The position numbers and the translations under genes are program-made. A model generated the notes under the pieces. The model searched no databases and was not told the origin of the DNA. It saw nothing but the letters and a program-made list of their open reading frames with translations. 64,000 nucleotides of DNA from DTU015 sp012837895 (GTDB taxonomy: Bacteria; Bacillota; Sulfobacillia; Fermentithermobacillales; Fermentithermobacillaceae): positions 372,001-436,000 of the forward strand of contig JBMNKH010000004.1 in the NCBI GenBank assembly GCA_050952085.1, in the 5' to 3' direction. Shown here piece after piece: positions 42,871-51,904 of this stretch. Each line of letters starts with the position of its first letter. Within the stretch, counting starts at the first letter, position 1.

Positions 42871-43931
42871 GGGACTATCTTTGGGCAAGCCCTGTGGGCC
42901 GGATCAGGATAATTGAAAAGGGGCTTCTCACCAGAAGCGACCTGGCTAAGGTATTGGATGCAGGGAATTTGGAAGCCGCCCTTATGGCCTTGAGGGATTC
43001 CTTTTACGGCCCTTATGTTTCAAAACTTGAGAATCCGGACTTGTTTGAAGAGGCCCTGGAAGAGGCAGTCAGGGACGCTCACAACAAAGTGATGAAGCTC
43101 GCTCCCGAACCTATGGTGATTGCCGCCTACAAGGCGCGCTATGATTTTCACAATCTCAAGGTGCTGTTTAAGGCAGAAATGCTTCAGGTTCCACCTGAAG
43201 AAGGTGCGTTTTCCGGGTTAGGCAACCTTATGCCCGGCGAGCTAAGGGAGACTCTTGAGGCAGTACGCCAGGGTCACCATCCCGCGCAGCCTGCAGAGCT
43301 GGAGCCTGATTCAATCGCCGAGAGTACCTACAAGGTCACTTGTGAGCTGGCTGCTGTCTACGGCAGGGTGGTTGCGCAGAACCGATCCCAACAGCTGTCT
43401 TCCTTTGAGGTAGATAGTTTGATAGACAGGGCATATTACGGGTGGGCTGCATCGGTCTACAAGAAGTCCGGGTATGATGCACTTGTTGAAATTATACGGT
43501 CAGAGATTGACATCATTAACTTGAAGATGGCAGTAAGGGCACAACGTCTGGGCATTTCCGGCCCGGATTTTGCACGCATCCTGATCCCAGGAGGCAACAT
43601 AAGAGCGGATGAAATAGCTGAAAGCTACAACAAGGGTTATACAGGGCTCGCAGGGGTCTACAGGAACACCCCCTGGGAACGCCTTGCAAGCCAGGGTGTG
43701 TCCCTGGCACAGAGAGGCGAGCCCCTGACCGGATGGGAAAGGGAATGTGACAACGCAATGGTGAAACTTGTCCGTGACGCGAGGAAGATTAGCTTGGGTC
43801 CTGAGCCTGTGTTCGGATATATGTTCGGACGGGAACTTGAGGTACGAAACCTCAGGATCATCCTTTCCGGAAAGCAGTCCCTGATTCCGGAGCATGAGAT
43901 ATCAGAGAGGTTGCGTGAAAGTTATGCCTAA
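42867..43931 (+). CDS. ntpC: V-type ATPase subunit C (d-subunit)
   Basis: A 354-residue helical subunit that couples the central stalk to the membrane ring. Typical features are the acidic and aromatic N-terminus (DYLWASPVGRIRIIEKGLLT) and the repeated helical segments (YDFHNLKVLFKAEML, EIDIINLKMAVRAQRLGI, ELEVRNLRIILSGKQ). It starts at TTG 42867, overlapping the end of ntpE by 4 nt. It also overlaps the start of ntpF. Confidence 0.92.
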   Translation: MRDYLWASPVGRIRIIEKGLLTRSDLAKVLDAGNLEAALMALRDSFYGPYVSKLENPDLFEEALEEAVRDAHNKVMKLAPEPMVIAAYKARYDFHNLKVLFKAEMLQVPPEEGAFSGLGNLMPGELRETLEAVRQGHHPAQPAELEPDSIAESTYKVTCELAAVYGRVVAQNRSQQLSSFEVDSLIDRAYYGWAASVYKKSGYDALVEIIRSEIDIINLKMAVRAQRLGISGPDFARILIPGGNIRADEIAESYNKGYTGLAGVYRNTPWERLASQGVSLAQRGEPLTGWERECDNAMVKLVRDARKISLGPEPVFGYMFGRELEVRNLRIILSGKQSLIPEHEISERLRESYA

Positions 43932-44247
43932 GGTAGCTGTGTTAGGTCAAAGAGATGCTGTCTTGGGGTTCAAGGCCAGCGGGGCAGTTGCGTTTCCCGC
44001 TAACAACCCGGATGAAGCCCAGGAGCAGCTCGATGCCATATTGCAGGGTGACTATGCGATTTTGCTTGTGACTGAAGAAATAGCCGAAGTCCTGGAAAAG
44101 GACCTTGAGCCTTTGTACGATATGCCAAAACCTGTGGTTACGATTTTGCCCGATGCACGTAAACCCCGGGGCGTCGGTATGGAACTTTTGCGCAAACGAG
44201 TTGAAAGAGCGGTCGGGGCAGATATTTTGTTCAAGGGAGAGGAATGA
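43924..44247 (+). CDS. ntpF: V-type ATPase subunit F
   Basis: A 107-residue small central-stalk subunit. The N-terminus MPKVAVLGQRDAVLGFKASG and LLVTEEIAEVLEKDLEPL match the family. The frame is open upstream, but ATG 43924, overlapping the ntpC stop by 8 nt, gives the family N-terminus. It sits between C and A, as in other V-ATPase operons. Confidence 0.92.
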   Translation: MPKVAVLGQRDAVLGFKASGAVAFPANNPDEAQEQLDAILQGDYAILLVTEEIAEVLEKDLEPLYDMPKPVVTILPDARKPRGVGMELLRKRVERAVGADILFKGEE

Positions 44248-44253
44248 TGCGGC

Positions 44254-46023
44254 ATGGCAGACAACCAGATTACAGGACGGATTGTTAAAGTATCCGGGCC
44301 TTTGGTGATAGCTTCCGGGATGGCCGGCTGCCGCATGTTCGACGTTGTAAGGGTTGGCGAGAACCGGCTTATTGGTGAAGTCATAGAACTTAAAGATGAT
44401 ACCGCTTCAATCCAGGTATATGAGGAAACGTCAGGGGTCGGGCCGGGTGAACCTGTGGTCTCAACAGGCGTTCCTCTAAGCGTCGAACTTGGGCCGGGGC
44501 TAATAGGATCGATTTTCGACGGGATTCAGAGGCCTCTCAACGTGCTGGCGGAAATGGCAGGGGATTTCATCGCCCGCGGGCTTGAAGCGCCGGGGCTTGA
44601 CAGGGAGAAGAAGTGGCGTTTTGTGCCGGCTGTGGAGGTAGGCCAGGCCGTGAGTTCCGGAGATATCATTGGGACTGTCCAGGAATCGCCTGTTATAGTA
44701 CACAAGATTATGGTGCCGCCTGATGCCGGCAAAGGTACCGTTAAGTCCATAAGCGAAGGCGTATTTGCAGTCACTGAAGACGTATGCGTGCTCGAAACAG
44801 AAAACGGGGATTACAGCATCCAGATGCTTCAAAGATGGCCGGTGCGCAGGCCCAGGCCTGTAAGGGATAAAATGCCCCCTTCAGAACCATTGATCACAGG
44901 GCAGAGGATTATAGACACTTTCTTCCCTATAGCAAAGGGAGGAACCGCATGTGTTCCCGGGCCCTTTGGAAGCGGCAAGACCGTTATCCAGCACCAGCTG
45001 GCCAAGTGGGCAAACGCCGAGATCATCGTCTACATCGGCTGTGGCGAACGGGGCAACGAGATGACCGACGTGTTGTTGGAGTTTCCCGAACTCATGGACC
45101 CCAACACAGGCAGGCCCCTTATGGAGCGCACCATCCTTGTAGCTAACACGTCCAACATGCCTGTGGCGGCACGTGAAGCTTCGATATATACAGGCATCAC
45201 GATTGCTGAATACTACAGGGACATGGGTTACGATGTAGCGCTCATGGCAGACTCTACTTCCAGGTGGGCAGAGGCGCTCAGGGAAATATCCGGCCGCCTT
45301 GAAGAGATGCCCGGCGAAGAAGGGTATCCTGCGTATCTCGGATCAAGGCTGTCAGAGTTCTACGAAAGGGCCGGCAAAGCTAAATTGTTGGGTTCTGATG
45401 ATCGTGACGGTGCAGTGAGCGCAATCGGTGCCGTATCTCCTCCAGGAGGCGATTTGTCTGAACCTGTAACCCAGTCTACCCTGCGTATTGTGAAGGTGTT
45501 CTGGGGATTGGACGACAGGCTGGCTGCAAGGAAACACTTCCCGGCGATCAACTGGCTCAACAGCTATTCTCTTTACGCCGACAGGCTCGACGCGTATTTC
45601 AGGGACTCGGTGGGAAGGGACTTCCCCGACATGCGTGACGAAGCTATGGCTCTGCTCCAGGAAGAGGACGAACTCCTGGAAATCGTAAGGCTTGTTGGTG
45701 TGGACTCACTGTCTGATAGGCAGAGGATGGTACTTGAAACAGCTAAGTCCTTGCGGGAAGACTTCCTGTACCAGAGCGCGTTCCATGAGATAGACACCTA
45801 TTGTTCCCAGGAGAAGCAGTATGGGATTTTGAAGATCATACTTGAATTCCATCATAACGGGATGGCTCTCCTTGAAAAGGGCGCAAAGCTTGAAACCATC
45901 CTTGAGATGAAAGTGAGAGAGCGTATCGCGAGGGCCAGGGAGATACCTGAAGCTGAGTGGCCAAAAGAATACGAGTCGATCATGGCTGCAATACGCGATG
46001 AATCCAGGCTCGGGACTGTCTAG
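44254..46023 (+). CDS. ntpA: V-type ATPase catalytic subunit A
   Basis: A 589-residue catalytic subunit. The P-loop GPFGSGKTVIQHQLAKW, the V-type-specific non-homologous insertion (about residues 110-200), YIGCGERGNEMTDVL, and ADSTSRWAEALREISGRLEE are all present. It starts at ATG 44254, 6 nt after ntpF. It forms the A3B3 hexamer with NtpB. Confidence 0.97.
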   Translation: MADNQITGRIVKVSGPLVIASGMAGCRMFDVVRVGENRLIGEVIELKDDTASIQVYEETSGVGPGEPVVSTGVPLSVELGPGLIGSIFDGIQRPLNVLAEMAGDFIARGLEAPGLDREKKWRFVPAVEVGQAVSSGDIIGTVQESPVIVHKIMVPPDAGKGTVKSISEGVFAVTEDVCVLETENGDYSIQMLQRWPVRRPRPVRDKMPPSEPLITGQRIIDTFFPIAKGGTACVPGPFGSGKTVIQHQLAKWANAEIIVYIGCGERGNEMTDVLLEFPELMDPNTGRPLMERTILVANTSNMPVAAREASIYTGITIAEYYRDMGYDVALMADSTSRWAEALREISGRLEEMPGEEGYPAYLGSRLSEFYERAGKAKLLGSDDRDGAVSAIGAVSPPGGDLSEPVTQSTLRIVKVFWGLDDRLAARKHFPAINWLNSYSLYADRLDAYFRDSVGRDFPDMRDEAMALLQEEDELLEIVRLVGVDSLSDRQRMVLETAKSLREDFLYQSAFHEIDTYCSQEKQYGILKIILEFHHNGMALLEKGAKLETILEMKVRERIARAREIPEAEWPKEYESIMAAIRDESRLGTV

Positions 46024-46058
46024 GCGTGAGCACAAAGTTTTAGCATGGGGGAATATAT

Positions 46059-47444
46059 ATGCCGTTGGAATATACGACTATTACGCAGGTGTCAGGACCG
46101 CTTATAGTAGTAGAGCAGGTCGCTGAAGTTCATTTCGACGAACTTGTTGAAATAGAAACGGGAGACGGGCAGATCCGCAGGGGACGGGTGCTTGAAGCCG
46201 AAGAGGGCAAAGCGCTTGTCCAGCTGTTTGAAGGCACTTCAGGGCTTGACGTGAGGTCTTCCAAGGTAAGGTTTCTCGGGCGGGTGCTTGAAATCCCCGT
46301 GTCTCCGGACATCCTGGGACGGGTTTTCGACGGCGCCGGGAATCCCATTGATGGCGGGCCCAGGATCATACCTGACAAGCGTCTCGATATTAGCGGTAAC
46401 CCGATAAACCCGTTTACCCGGGCATATCCTTCAGAGTTCATACAGACGGGTATTTCATCTATCGACTGTATGAACCCCTTGGTCCGTGGTCAGAAGCTCC
46501 CCATTTTCTCAGGCGCAGGACTTCCCCACGCCCAAATCGCGGCCCAGATTGCAAGGCAGGCAGCGGTTCTCGGCACAGAGGATCCTTTTGCCGTTGTGTT
46601 TGCAGCTTTGGGCATCACCTATGAAGAAGCTGACTTCTTCATTTCAAGTTTCAGGGCTACAGGCGCCTTGGATAGGGCTGTTGTGTTTACCAACCTGGCA
46701 AACGACCCGGTTATCGAAAGGATCGCAACCCCCCGGATGGCGCTGACTGTAGCTGAGTACCTGGCTTTTGAACTGGGGATGCACGTACTGGTCATTATGA
46801 CTGACATGACCAACTACGCAGAAGCCCTGCGTGAAGTGTCGGCGGCGAGAAAGGAAGTTCCGGGACGCAGGGGATACCCGGGTTACATGTACACAGACCT
46901 TGCTTCCATTTACGAGAGGGCAGGGCGGATCCAGGGTAAGCCAGGGTCAATCACCCAGATTCCCATTCTCACAATGCCGGAAGACGACAAGACCCACCCC
47001 ATCCCCGACCTGACCGGATATATTACCGAGGGGCAGATAATCCTGTCCAGGGAACTGCACAGGGCAGGCATTTACCCGCCTGTGGATATTTCCGTATCCT
47101 TGTCCAGGCTCAAGGACAAAGGTATCGGCGAAGGCAAGACCCGGGAAGATCACGCAGGCGTGCTCAATCAGCTGTCAGACATATATGACCGTGGCAAGGA
47201 AGCCAGGGAGCTGGCGGTGATCCTTGGTGAGGCAGCCCTTACTGAAAACGACAAGATCTTCTTGAAGTTTGCCGATGATTTCGAGAGGGAATTCGTCAAC
47301 CAGGGTATCAACGATAACCGGACGATTGAACAAACCCTCGATATCGGTTGGAAGCTCATGGCACAGCTGCCCAGGATCGAGCTTAAGCGTCTGTCCCAGA
47401 GGAATATTGACAAGTACATGCCTAAGCTTGAGCAGACCGGCTGA
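46059..47444 (+). CDS. ntpB: V-type ATPase regulatory subunit B
   Basis: A 461-residue non-catalytic subunit. It shows the B-type degenerate P-loop region (KLPIFSGAGLPHAQIAAQIA), MTDMTNYAEALREVSAARKE and PGRRGYPGYMYTDLASIYER. The start is ATG 46059, 35 nt after ntpA. Confidence 0.97.
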   Translation: MPLEYTTITQVSGPLIVVEQVAEVHFDELVEIETGDGQIRRGRVLEAEEGKALVQLFEGTSGLDVRSSKVRFLGRVLEIPVSPDILGRVFDGAGNPIDGGPRIIPDKRLDISGNPINPFTRAYPSEFIQTGISSIDCMNPLVRGQKLPIFSGAGLPHAQIAAQIARQAAVLGTEDPFAVVFAALGITYEEADFFISSFRATGALDRAVVFTNLANDPVIERIATPRMALTVAEYLAFELGMHVLVIMTDMTNYAEALREVSAARKEVPGRRGYPGYMYTDLASIYERAGRIQGKPGSITQIPILTMPEDDKTHPIPDLTGYITEGQIILSRELHRAGIYPPVDISVSLSRLKDKGIGEGKTREDHAGVLNQLSDIYDRGKEARELAVILGEAALTENDKIFLKFADDFEREFVNQGINDNRTIEQTLDIGWKLMAQLPRIELKRLSQRNIDKYMPKLEQTG

Positions 47445-47458
47445 GGGGGTGGCAGGAA

Positions 47459-48151
47459 GTGAAGATCAGGGCCAATGCCACACGGCAGGAACTGAGCCGG
47501 CTGAGGGCCAGGATACGGATGGCCCAACGCGGCCACAGGCTGCTTAAGGATAAGCGGGACCAGCTCATGAGGGAATTCCTGTCCATCGTCCATGAGAGCC
47601 GGAGGTTGAGACAGGAAATCGAAGAACGCCTGGGCGCTGCCTACAAGAGTTTTTCCCTGGCACGGGCCGTGCTGTCACCTTCTGTGCTTGAAGAGGCCCT
47701 AATGGTACAAGGCGGGGCTGAGGAGATATCCGTGTCATACAGGCACATCATGAACGTGCTGGTACCTGAAATGGAAATCCAGGGCCGTGGGGATGACAGG
47801 CCGGAGCATGACACAGCGGGGGACGACGAGAAGAAGCAAGGCGCGACTGACCGCGGCCTAGGGATGCTCCCAAGCTACGGTTTGGCGACCACATCGTCTG
47901 ACCTGGACGAAGCTATATCTAAGTTCCAAGGAATTTTGCCCTTGCTGGTGCGGCTGTCTCATATTGAACGCACGATACATTTATTGGCAGATGAAATAGA
48001 AAAGACCAGAAGAAGAGTAAATGCCCTGGAACATGTGTTGATTCCAGAACTGGAGCAAGCTGTGAAGAGTGTGGCGATGAGACTCGAGGAAATGGAAAGG
48101 GCGAACATATCCAGGCTCATGAAGATCAAGGAAATAGTCAGGGCACACTGA
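47459..48151 (+). CDS. ntpD: V-type ATPase subunit D (central stalk)
   Basis: A 230-residue coiled-coil rotor shaft. The N-terminus IRANATRQELSRLRARIRMA and C-terminal RVNALEHVLIPELEQAVKSV are diagnostic. A hydrophilic insertion near residues 105-135 (GRGDDRPEHDTAGDDEKKQG) lengthens the loop between the two helices. It starts at GTG 47459 after GGGGGTGG. It is the last gene of the operon; no clear terminator follows. Confidence 0.93.
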   Translation: MKIRANATRQELSRLRARIRMAQRGHRLLKDKRDQLMREFLSIVHESRRLRQEIEERLGAAYKSFSLARAVLSPSVLEEALMVQGGAEEISVSYRHIMNVLVPEMEIQGRGDDRPEHDTAGDDEKKQGATDRGLGMLPSYGLATTSSDLDEAISKFQGILPLLVRLSHIERTIHLLADEIEKTRRRVNALEHVLIPELEQAVKSVAMRLEEMERANISRLMKIKEIVRAH

Positions 48152-48244
48152 TTAACAGAATTTTTCTCGACATACCACCATTACCGGGGATATTGGTTCA
48201 CTTAAGACGGACACTAAATGCAGAACAGATTTAGGAGCGTGGAT

Positions 48245-49525
48245 ATGAAAAATCTTGTGATTTGGGGTGGACGGCCGCTTCGCGGGGAAGTACGTTGTGA
48301 CGGTGCTAAGAATGCTGCCCTGCCGGTACTGGCAGGCGCACTTCTTATGGAGAATGCTACCATTTACGAAGTGCCTGATTTGGCTGACGTAAGGACCATG
48401 GTCGAGCTATTGAGGGCGGTTGGCGCTGATGTGAAGCAGGACCGGGACACGATATATGTGAGTTCCCCAGGCCCGCTCATGTACGAAGCACCGTATGATC
48501 TTGTCCGCAAGATGAGGGCGTCTTTCCTGGTTATGGGGCCTCTTTTGGTCCGGTGCGGCAAAGCTTCAATACCTCTTCCGGGAGGGTGCGCCATCGGCCA
48601 GAGGCCTGTTGACCTTCACCTCAAAGGCTTCCAAGCAATGGGAGCGCATATATCCATAGAAAAAGGCTATGTCCATGCCAGTGCGCCCAAGCTCCATGGC
48701 GCACAAATCTACCTAGATGTGCCCTCAGTAGGAGCCACTGAGAACATCATGATGGCAGCTTGCCTGGCCCACGGGGAAACCGTCATAGATAATGCAGCCC
48801 AGGAGCCTGAAGTGGTAGACTTAGCCAATTTTTTGAATTCTGCAGGCGCCAGGATTAAAGGGGCAGGCACACCGAGGATACGCATTGACGGGGTGAAAGA
48901 GCTGAGGGACACTGCGTACACCATTATCCCCGACAGGATAGAAGCCGCCACTTACCTGATCGCCGGGGCAATTACCCAGGGGAATGTGACTGTAGACAAC
49001 GTGATTCCACTGCACTTGAAATCTGTGCTTGCCAAGCTCCACGAGTGCGGGCTTGAAGTTACTGAGTGGAACAAGAGTATAGAGATAAGCGCATCGTGCA
49101 GGGCTAAACCTGTGAAGATCAAGACCCTGCCGTACCCGGGTTTTCCCACTGACGTGCAAGCCCCGTTTATGAGTCTGTTAAGTCTAGGAGAAGGTACCAG
49201 CATCATATCTGAAACTGTGTTTGAAAACCGGTTTGCCCATGCTGAAGAGTTGCGGCGCATGGGCGCCAAGATCCGCATTGAGGGCTCCAATGCAGTGATT
49301 GAAGGGGTACCCCAGCTCACAGGGGCTACTGTCCAGGCTACAGACTTAAGGGCAGGTGCTGCCTTGTGCCTGGCAGCTCTTGCTGCCCAGGGTGTGAGCT
49401 ATATTACAGGGCTGGAGCATTTGGAAAGAGGATATGCAAACTTTGCCTCGAAACTCCGTGATTTGGGGGCCAGGATTGCGGTTTTCGATGAAGCCATAGA
49501 ACAAGCGTCAGGCTTTGCGCCCTGA
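48245..49525 (+). CDS. murA: UDP-N-acetylglucosamine 1-carboxyvinyltransferase
   Basis: A 426-residue enzyme for the first committed step of peptidoglycan synthesis. The catalytic Cys115 is in PLPGGCAIGQRPVDLH, the same position as in E. coli, so fosfomycin sensitivity is expected for this residue. KNAALPVLAGALLMENATI and the final LEHLERGYANF are also typical. The frame opens at 48218, but ATG 48245 has AGGAG 7 nt upstream. It heads the conserved murA-spoIID-spoIIQ order. Confidence 0.97.
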   Translation: MKNLVIWGGRPLRGEVRCDGAKNAALPVLAGALLMENATIYEVPDLADVRTMVELLRAVGADVKQDRDTIYVSSPGPLMYEAPYDLVRKMRASFLVMGPLLVRCGKASIPLPGGCAIGQRPVDLHLKGFQAMGAHISIEKGYVHASAPKLHGAQIYLDVPSVGATENIMMAACLAHGETVIDNAAQEPEVVDLANFLNSAGARIKGAGTPRIRIDGVKELRDTAYTIIPDRIEAATYLIAGAITQGNVTVDNVIPLHLKSVLAKLHECGLEVTEWNKSIEISASCRAKPVKIKTLPYPGFPTDVQAPFMSLLSLGEGTSIISETVFENRFAHAEELRRMGAKIRIEGSNAVIEGVPQLTGATVQATDLRAGAALCLAALAAQGVSYITGLEHLERGYANFASKLRDLGARIAVFDEAIEQASGFAP

Positions 49526-49571
49526 TGGCTTGATCCTACACCCCGTAGATGTGATCCTGCACCGCATGTAA

Positions 49572-49625
49572 GAATAATTGCCTCCGTTTCTCAATATTAA
49601 TCAACAAACGGTCTTCGGAGGCAAT
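49572..49625 (+). promoter_or_regulatory. Inverted repeat over the spoIID ribosome binding site, with a possible sigma-E promoter in its left part
   Basis: ATTGCCTCCG (49577-49586) and CGGAGGCAAT (49616-49625) form a perfect 10-bp inverted repeat around a 29-nt loop. The right arm contains the GGAGG ribosome binding site of spoIID. GAATAAT at 49572-49578 fits the -35 of sporulation sigma-E; the -10 (about 49592-49599) is weak. If that promoter is used, the left arm is not transcribed. Only read-through RNA could fold. Confidence 0.5.
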
Positions 49626-49629
49626 GGCT

Positions 49630-50619
49630 ATGAAAAAGGCCTTCTTTTTCTTGTTGTTTCTTTTCGGCTTGCTTGCAGGGCTGTCAAGCTCCAGCAGCAC
49701 GCCTGTTGGCATTGAACTGCCTAAAACACCCGGACCTGCTGCCGGTTATCCCCTCCTTAGGATAGACGTATTCTACGAGCCTGAGAACAAAGTGATAAGC
49801 ATGGACTTGGAAGACTACGTCAAGCACGTAGTAGCTTCCGAAATGCCTGCGTCTTTCCATCCTGAAGCCCTCAAGGCCCAGGCCGTGATTGCCAGGACGT
49901 ATGCCCTACGGAAGATGCAGATCTTCGGCGGCACCCCGTCTTTGCCGGGCAAGGCTGATGTTACATCCAACCCTGCCAAAGACCAGGCCTGGAATCCTGA
50001 ACACGTCCTCAAAGAACGCTGGGGAGTGATTGGTTGGTGGCTCAATTGGCCCAAGATAGAAAAGGCTGTCAGGGAAACCCAGGGGATGATTCTCACGTAC
50101 AAGGGGCTGCCTGCCGAATCGGTTTACCACTCTACCTGCGGGGGAACCACTGAAGCTGCAAGAGATGTCTGGGGTAAGGATATAGACTACCTGCAAAGTG
50201 TAACATGCAACTACTGTGTTTCATCGCCCCACTACAAGCCTACCCAGGTTGTGTTGTCTTCCACGCAGATATCCAATTCCATGGGCACCCTGGGAATCAG
50301 CGTTCCTGCCTCAAGGGTATCCCAGAAAGGCGTAATCGCCGTTACCTCTCTATCTCCAACAGGCCGCGTGAAGCAGATTTCAGTGGACGGCAAGACCGTA
50401 AGGGGGCTGGAATTCAGGTCTGCACTAAACCTCAAGTCCACCAAATTCACCTGGTCTGTGCAAGGTGACAATGTTGTGTTCCAGGTTGCCGGCTACGGGC
50501 ACGCCGTGGGTCTGTGCCAATACGGGGCTGACGGCGCCGCCAGGGCAGGCATGGACTTCCTTGAGATTCTGGCTCACTACTATCCCGGCACCCAGGTAGC
50601 ACATATCTTCGAAGAATAA
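49630..50619 (+). CDS. spoIID: Stage II sporulation protein D
   Basis: A 329-residue membrane-anchored lytic transglycosylase of the DMP complex that drives engulfment. The N-terminal anchor is AFFFLLFLFGLLAGLSSSSS. SpoIID-domain motifs are MDLEDYVKHVVASEMPASFH, ALKAQAVIARTYALRK, VYHSTCGGTTEAARDVWG and the C-terminal GYGHAVGLCQYGADGAA. ATG 49624 sits 2 nt from the GGAGG, so ATG 49630 (8 nt spacing) is the better start. It lies between murA and spoIIQ, as in Bacillus. Confidence 0.95.
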   Translation: MKKAFFFLLFLFGLLAGLSSSSSTPVGIELPKTPGPAAGYPLLRIDVFYEPENKVISMDLEDYVKHVVASEMPASFHPEALKAQAVIARTYALRKMQIFGGTPSLPGKADVTSNPAKDQAWNPEHVLKERWGVIGWWLNWPKIEKAVRETQGMILTYKGLPAESVYHSTCGGTTEAARDVWGKDIDYLQSVTCNYCVSSPHYKPTQVVLSSTQISNSMGTLGISVPASRVSQKGVIAVTSLSPTGRVKQISVDGKTVRGLEFRSALNLKSTKFTWSVQGDNVVFQVAGYGHAVGLCQYGADGAARAGMDFLEILAHYYPGTQVAHIFEE

Positions 50620-50706
50620 AACTCATGGCATAAATCATGGGTTTCCGGCCATGCATAACGAATGTTTCCTCCAAATTATGTCAATAATAGTGACGGAGGT
50701 GTTGTT

Positions 50707-51489
50707 ATGCAGGCTGATGAGCTTAAGCGGCCGGAAAACCGCAGATTCCAACAATTACGGGAATACTTCAGGTCAAGAACTCTCAGGAGTACTCTTAAGG
50801 GCCTTTTGATTGCTGCAGGTTGTATCGCCTTGTTCAGCACAGGAGTTTTCCTTGGATTGCGGACAAGTTTCCAAGAGGCGCCGGTTTCCGGCACATACTC
50901 ACCTGAACCAGGTGCCTTCAACCCTTCAGAGCAAGAGCCATCAACACATGACTCCCCAGGTGATGATGACCCATCGACAGACCCGTTGAGTTCAGGGACT
51001 CAAGAACCAGGTGGTGGAGAAGCACTGGGTGATGGAGATACAACCGGACCTGCTGAAGAAAATCCAGCTGAAGGCGGAAACGACGGGCTCCAGGCGAGCC
51101 AACCTTTCGACCTTGATGGAATCATTATCCCGGTTTCAGGGCAGATTATTAAACGTCCCGGTTGGTTCTATTCGGAAGAGATGGGCGACTGGCGCTACTA
51201 CCCGGGAGTGGCCATCTCAGCCACGCCAGGGGCCGAAGTGAAAGCTGCCGGTACAGGGGTAATCAAGAGAATCTACCGAGATGAAGACCTTGGCCTGGTA
51301 ATTGTAATAGGCCACGGAGACAGATATGAAAGTCGCTATGCAGGGGTATCCGCTTCAGGACTGGTCACGGGGCAACAGGTTTCCAAAGGAGAAACCATCG
51401 GAAGGACCAAGGGAGACATTCTTCATTTTGAACTGCTCGATAAGGGCGAAGCAGTGGACCCCGCAGCATTTCCAAGCGACGGCAATTAG
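50707..51489 (+). CDS. spoIIQ: Stage II sporulation protein Q, degenerate LytM (M23) domain
   Basis: A 260-residue forespore membrane protein that binds SpoIIIAH across the septum. A single transmembrane helix (STLKGLLIAAGCIALFSTGV) is followed by a Pro/Ser/acidic linker (about residues 62-137) and an M23/LytM domain. Zinc ligands are incomplete: the usual HxxxD reads YYPGVAISA, while a late His (DILHFELLDKG) remains, so it is probably not an active peptidase. ATG 50707 has GGAGGT 6 nt upstream. A CCTCC at 50668-50672 could weakly pair with the ribosome binding site. Confidence 0.9.
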   Translation: MQADELKRPENRRFQQLREYFRSRTLRSTLKGLLIAAGCIALFSTGVFLGLRTSFQEAPVSGTYSPEPGAFNPSEQEPSTHDSPGDDDPSTDPLSSGTQEPGGGEALGDGDTTGPAEENPAEGGNDGLQASQPFDLDGIIIPVSGQIIKRPGWFYSEEMGDWRYYPGVAISATPGAEVKAAGTGVIKRIYRDEDLGLVIVIGHGDRYESRYAGVSASGLVTGQQVSKGETIGRTKGDILHFELLDKGEAVDPAAFPSDGN

Positions 51490-51570
51490 TCTGTGAACGG
51501 GCTCTTGGTTCATGATTTCCCCGCACTTGCATATATATTACCGTAACATCCCACTAAGGGGGACGCTTGT

Positions 51571-51822
51571 ATGAATGAAGTGATATGGAAGCGCGCCATC
51601 GAGATTGGCGAATACATCAGGGATACACACTCGACGGTCCGTGAAGCTGCCCGCATCTTCGGGGTTTCCAAGAGTACTGTGCACAAGGATGTTACAGAAC
51701 GGTTGCCTAAAATCCGCCCGCAGCTGGCAAAACTTGTGCGTGAAATATTAGACGTGAACAAAGCTGAGAGACACATCAGAGGGGGAGAAGCTACCAGAAG
51801 GAAATACCAAAAAGCCACCTAA
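51571..51822 (+). CDS. spoIIID: Sporulation transcription regulator SpoIIID
   Basis: An 83-residue DNA-binding regulator of mother-cell genes under sigma-E. It has one helix-turn-helix (TVREAARIFGVSKSTVHKDV) followed by RGGEATRRKYQKA, closely matching the Bacillus protein. ATG 51571 follows AAGGGGG. An AT-rich CATATATATT at 51529-51538 may be a sigma-E-type -10. It directly precedes mbl, as in Bacillus. Confidence 0.95.
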   Translation: MNEVIWKRAIEIGEYIRDTHSTVREAARIFGVSKSTVHKDVTERLPKIRPQLAKLVREILDVNKAERHIRGGEATRRKYQKAT

Positions 51823-51904
51823 TCCGGATTCCCTGGCCGGATTTACCACTCTTTGAAGGATCTTGGCACCATCTGTAGAACTATCTGCTTAGTAATACAG
51901 TGGG

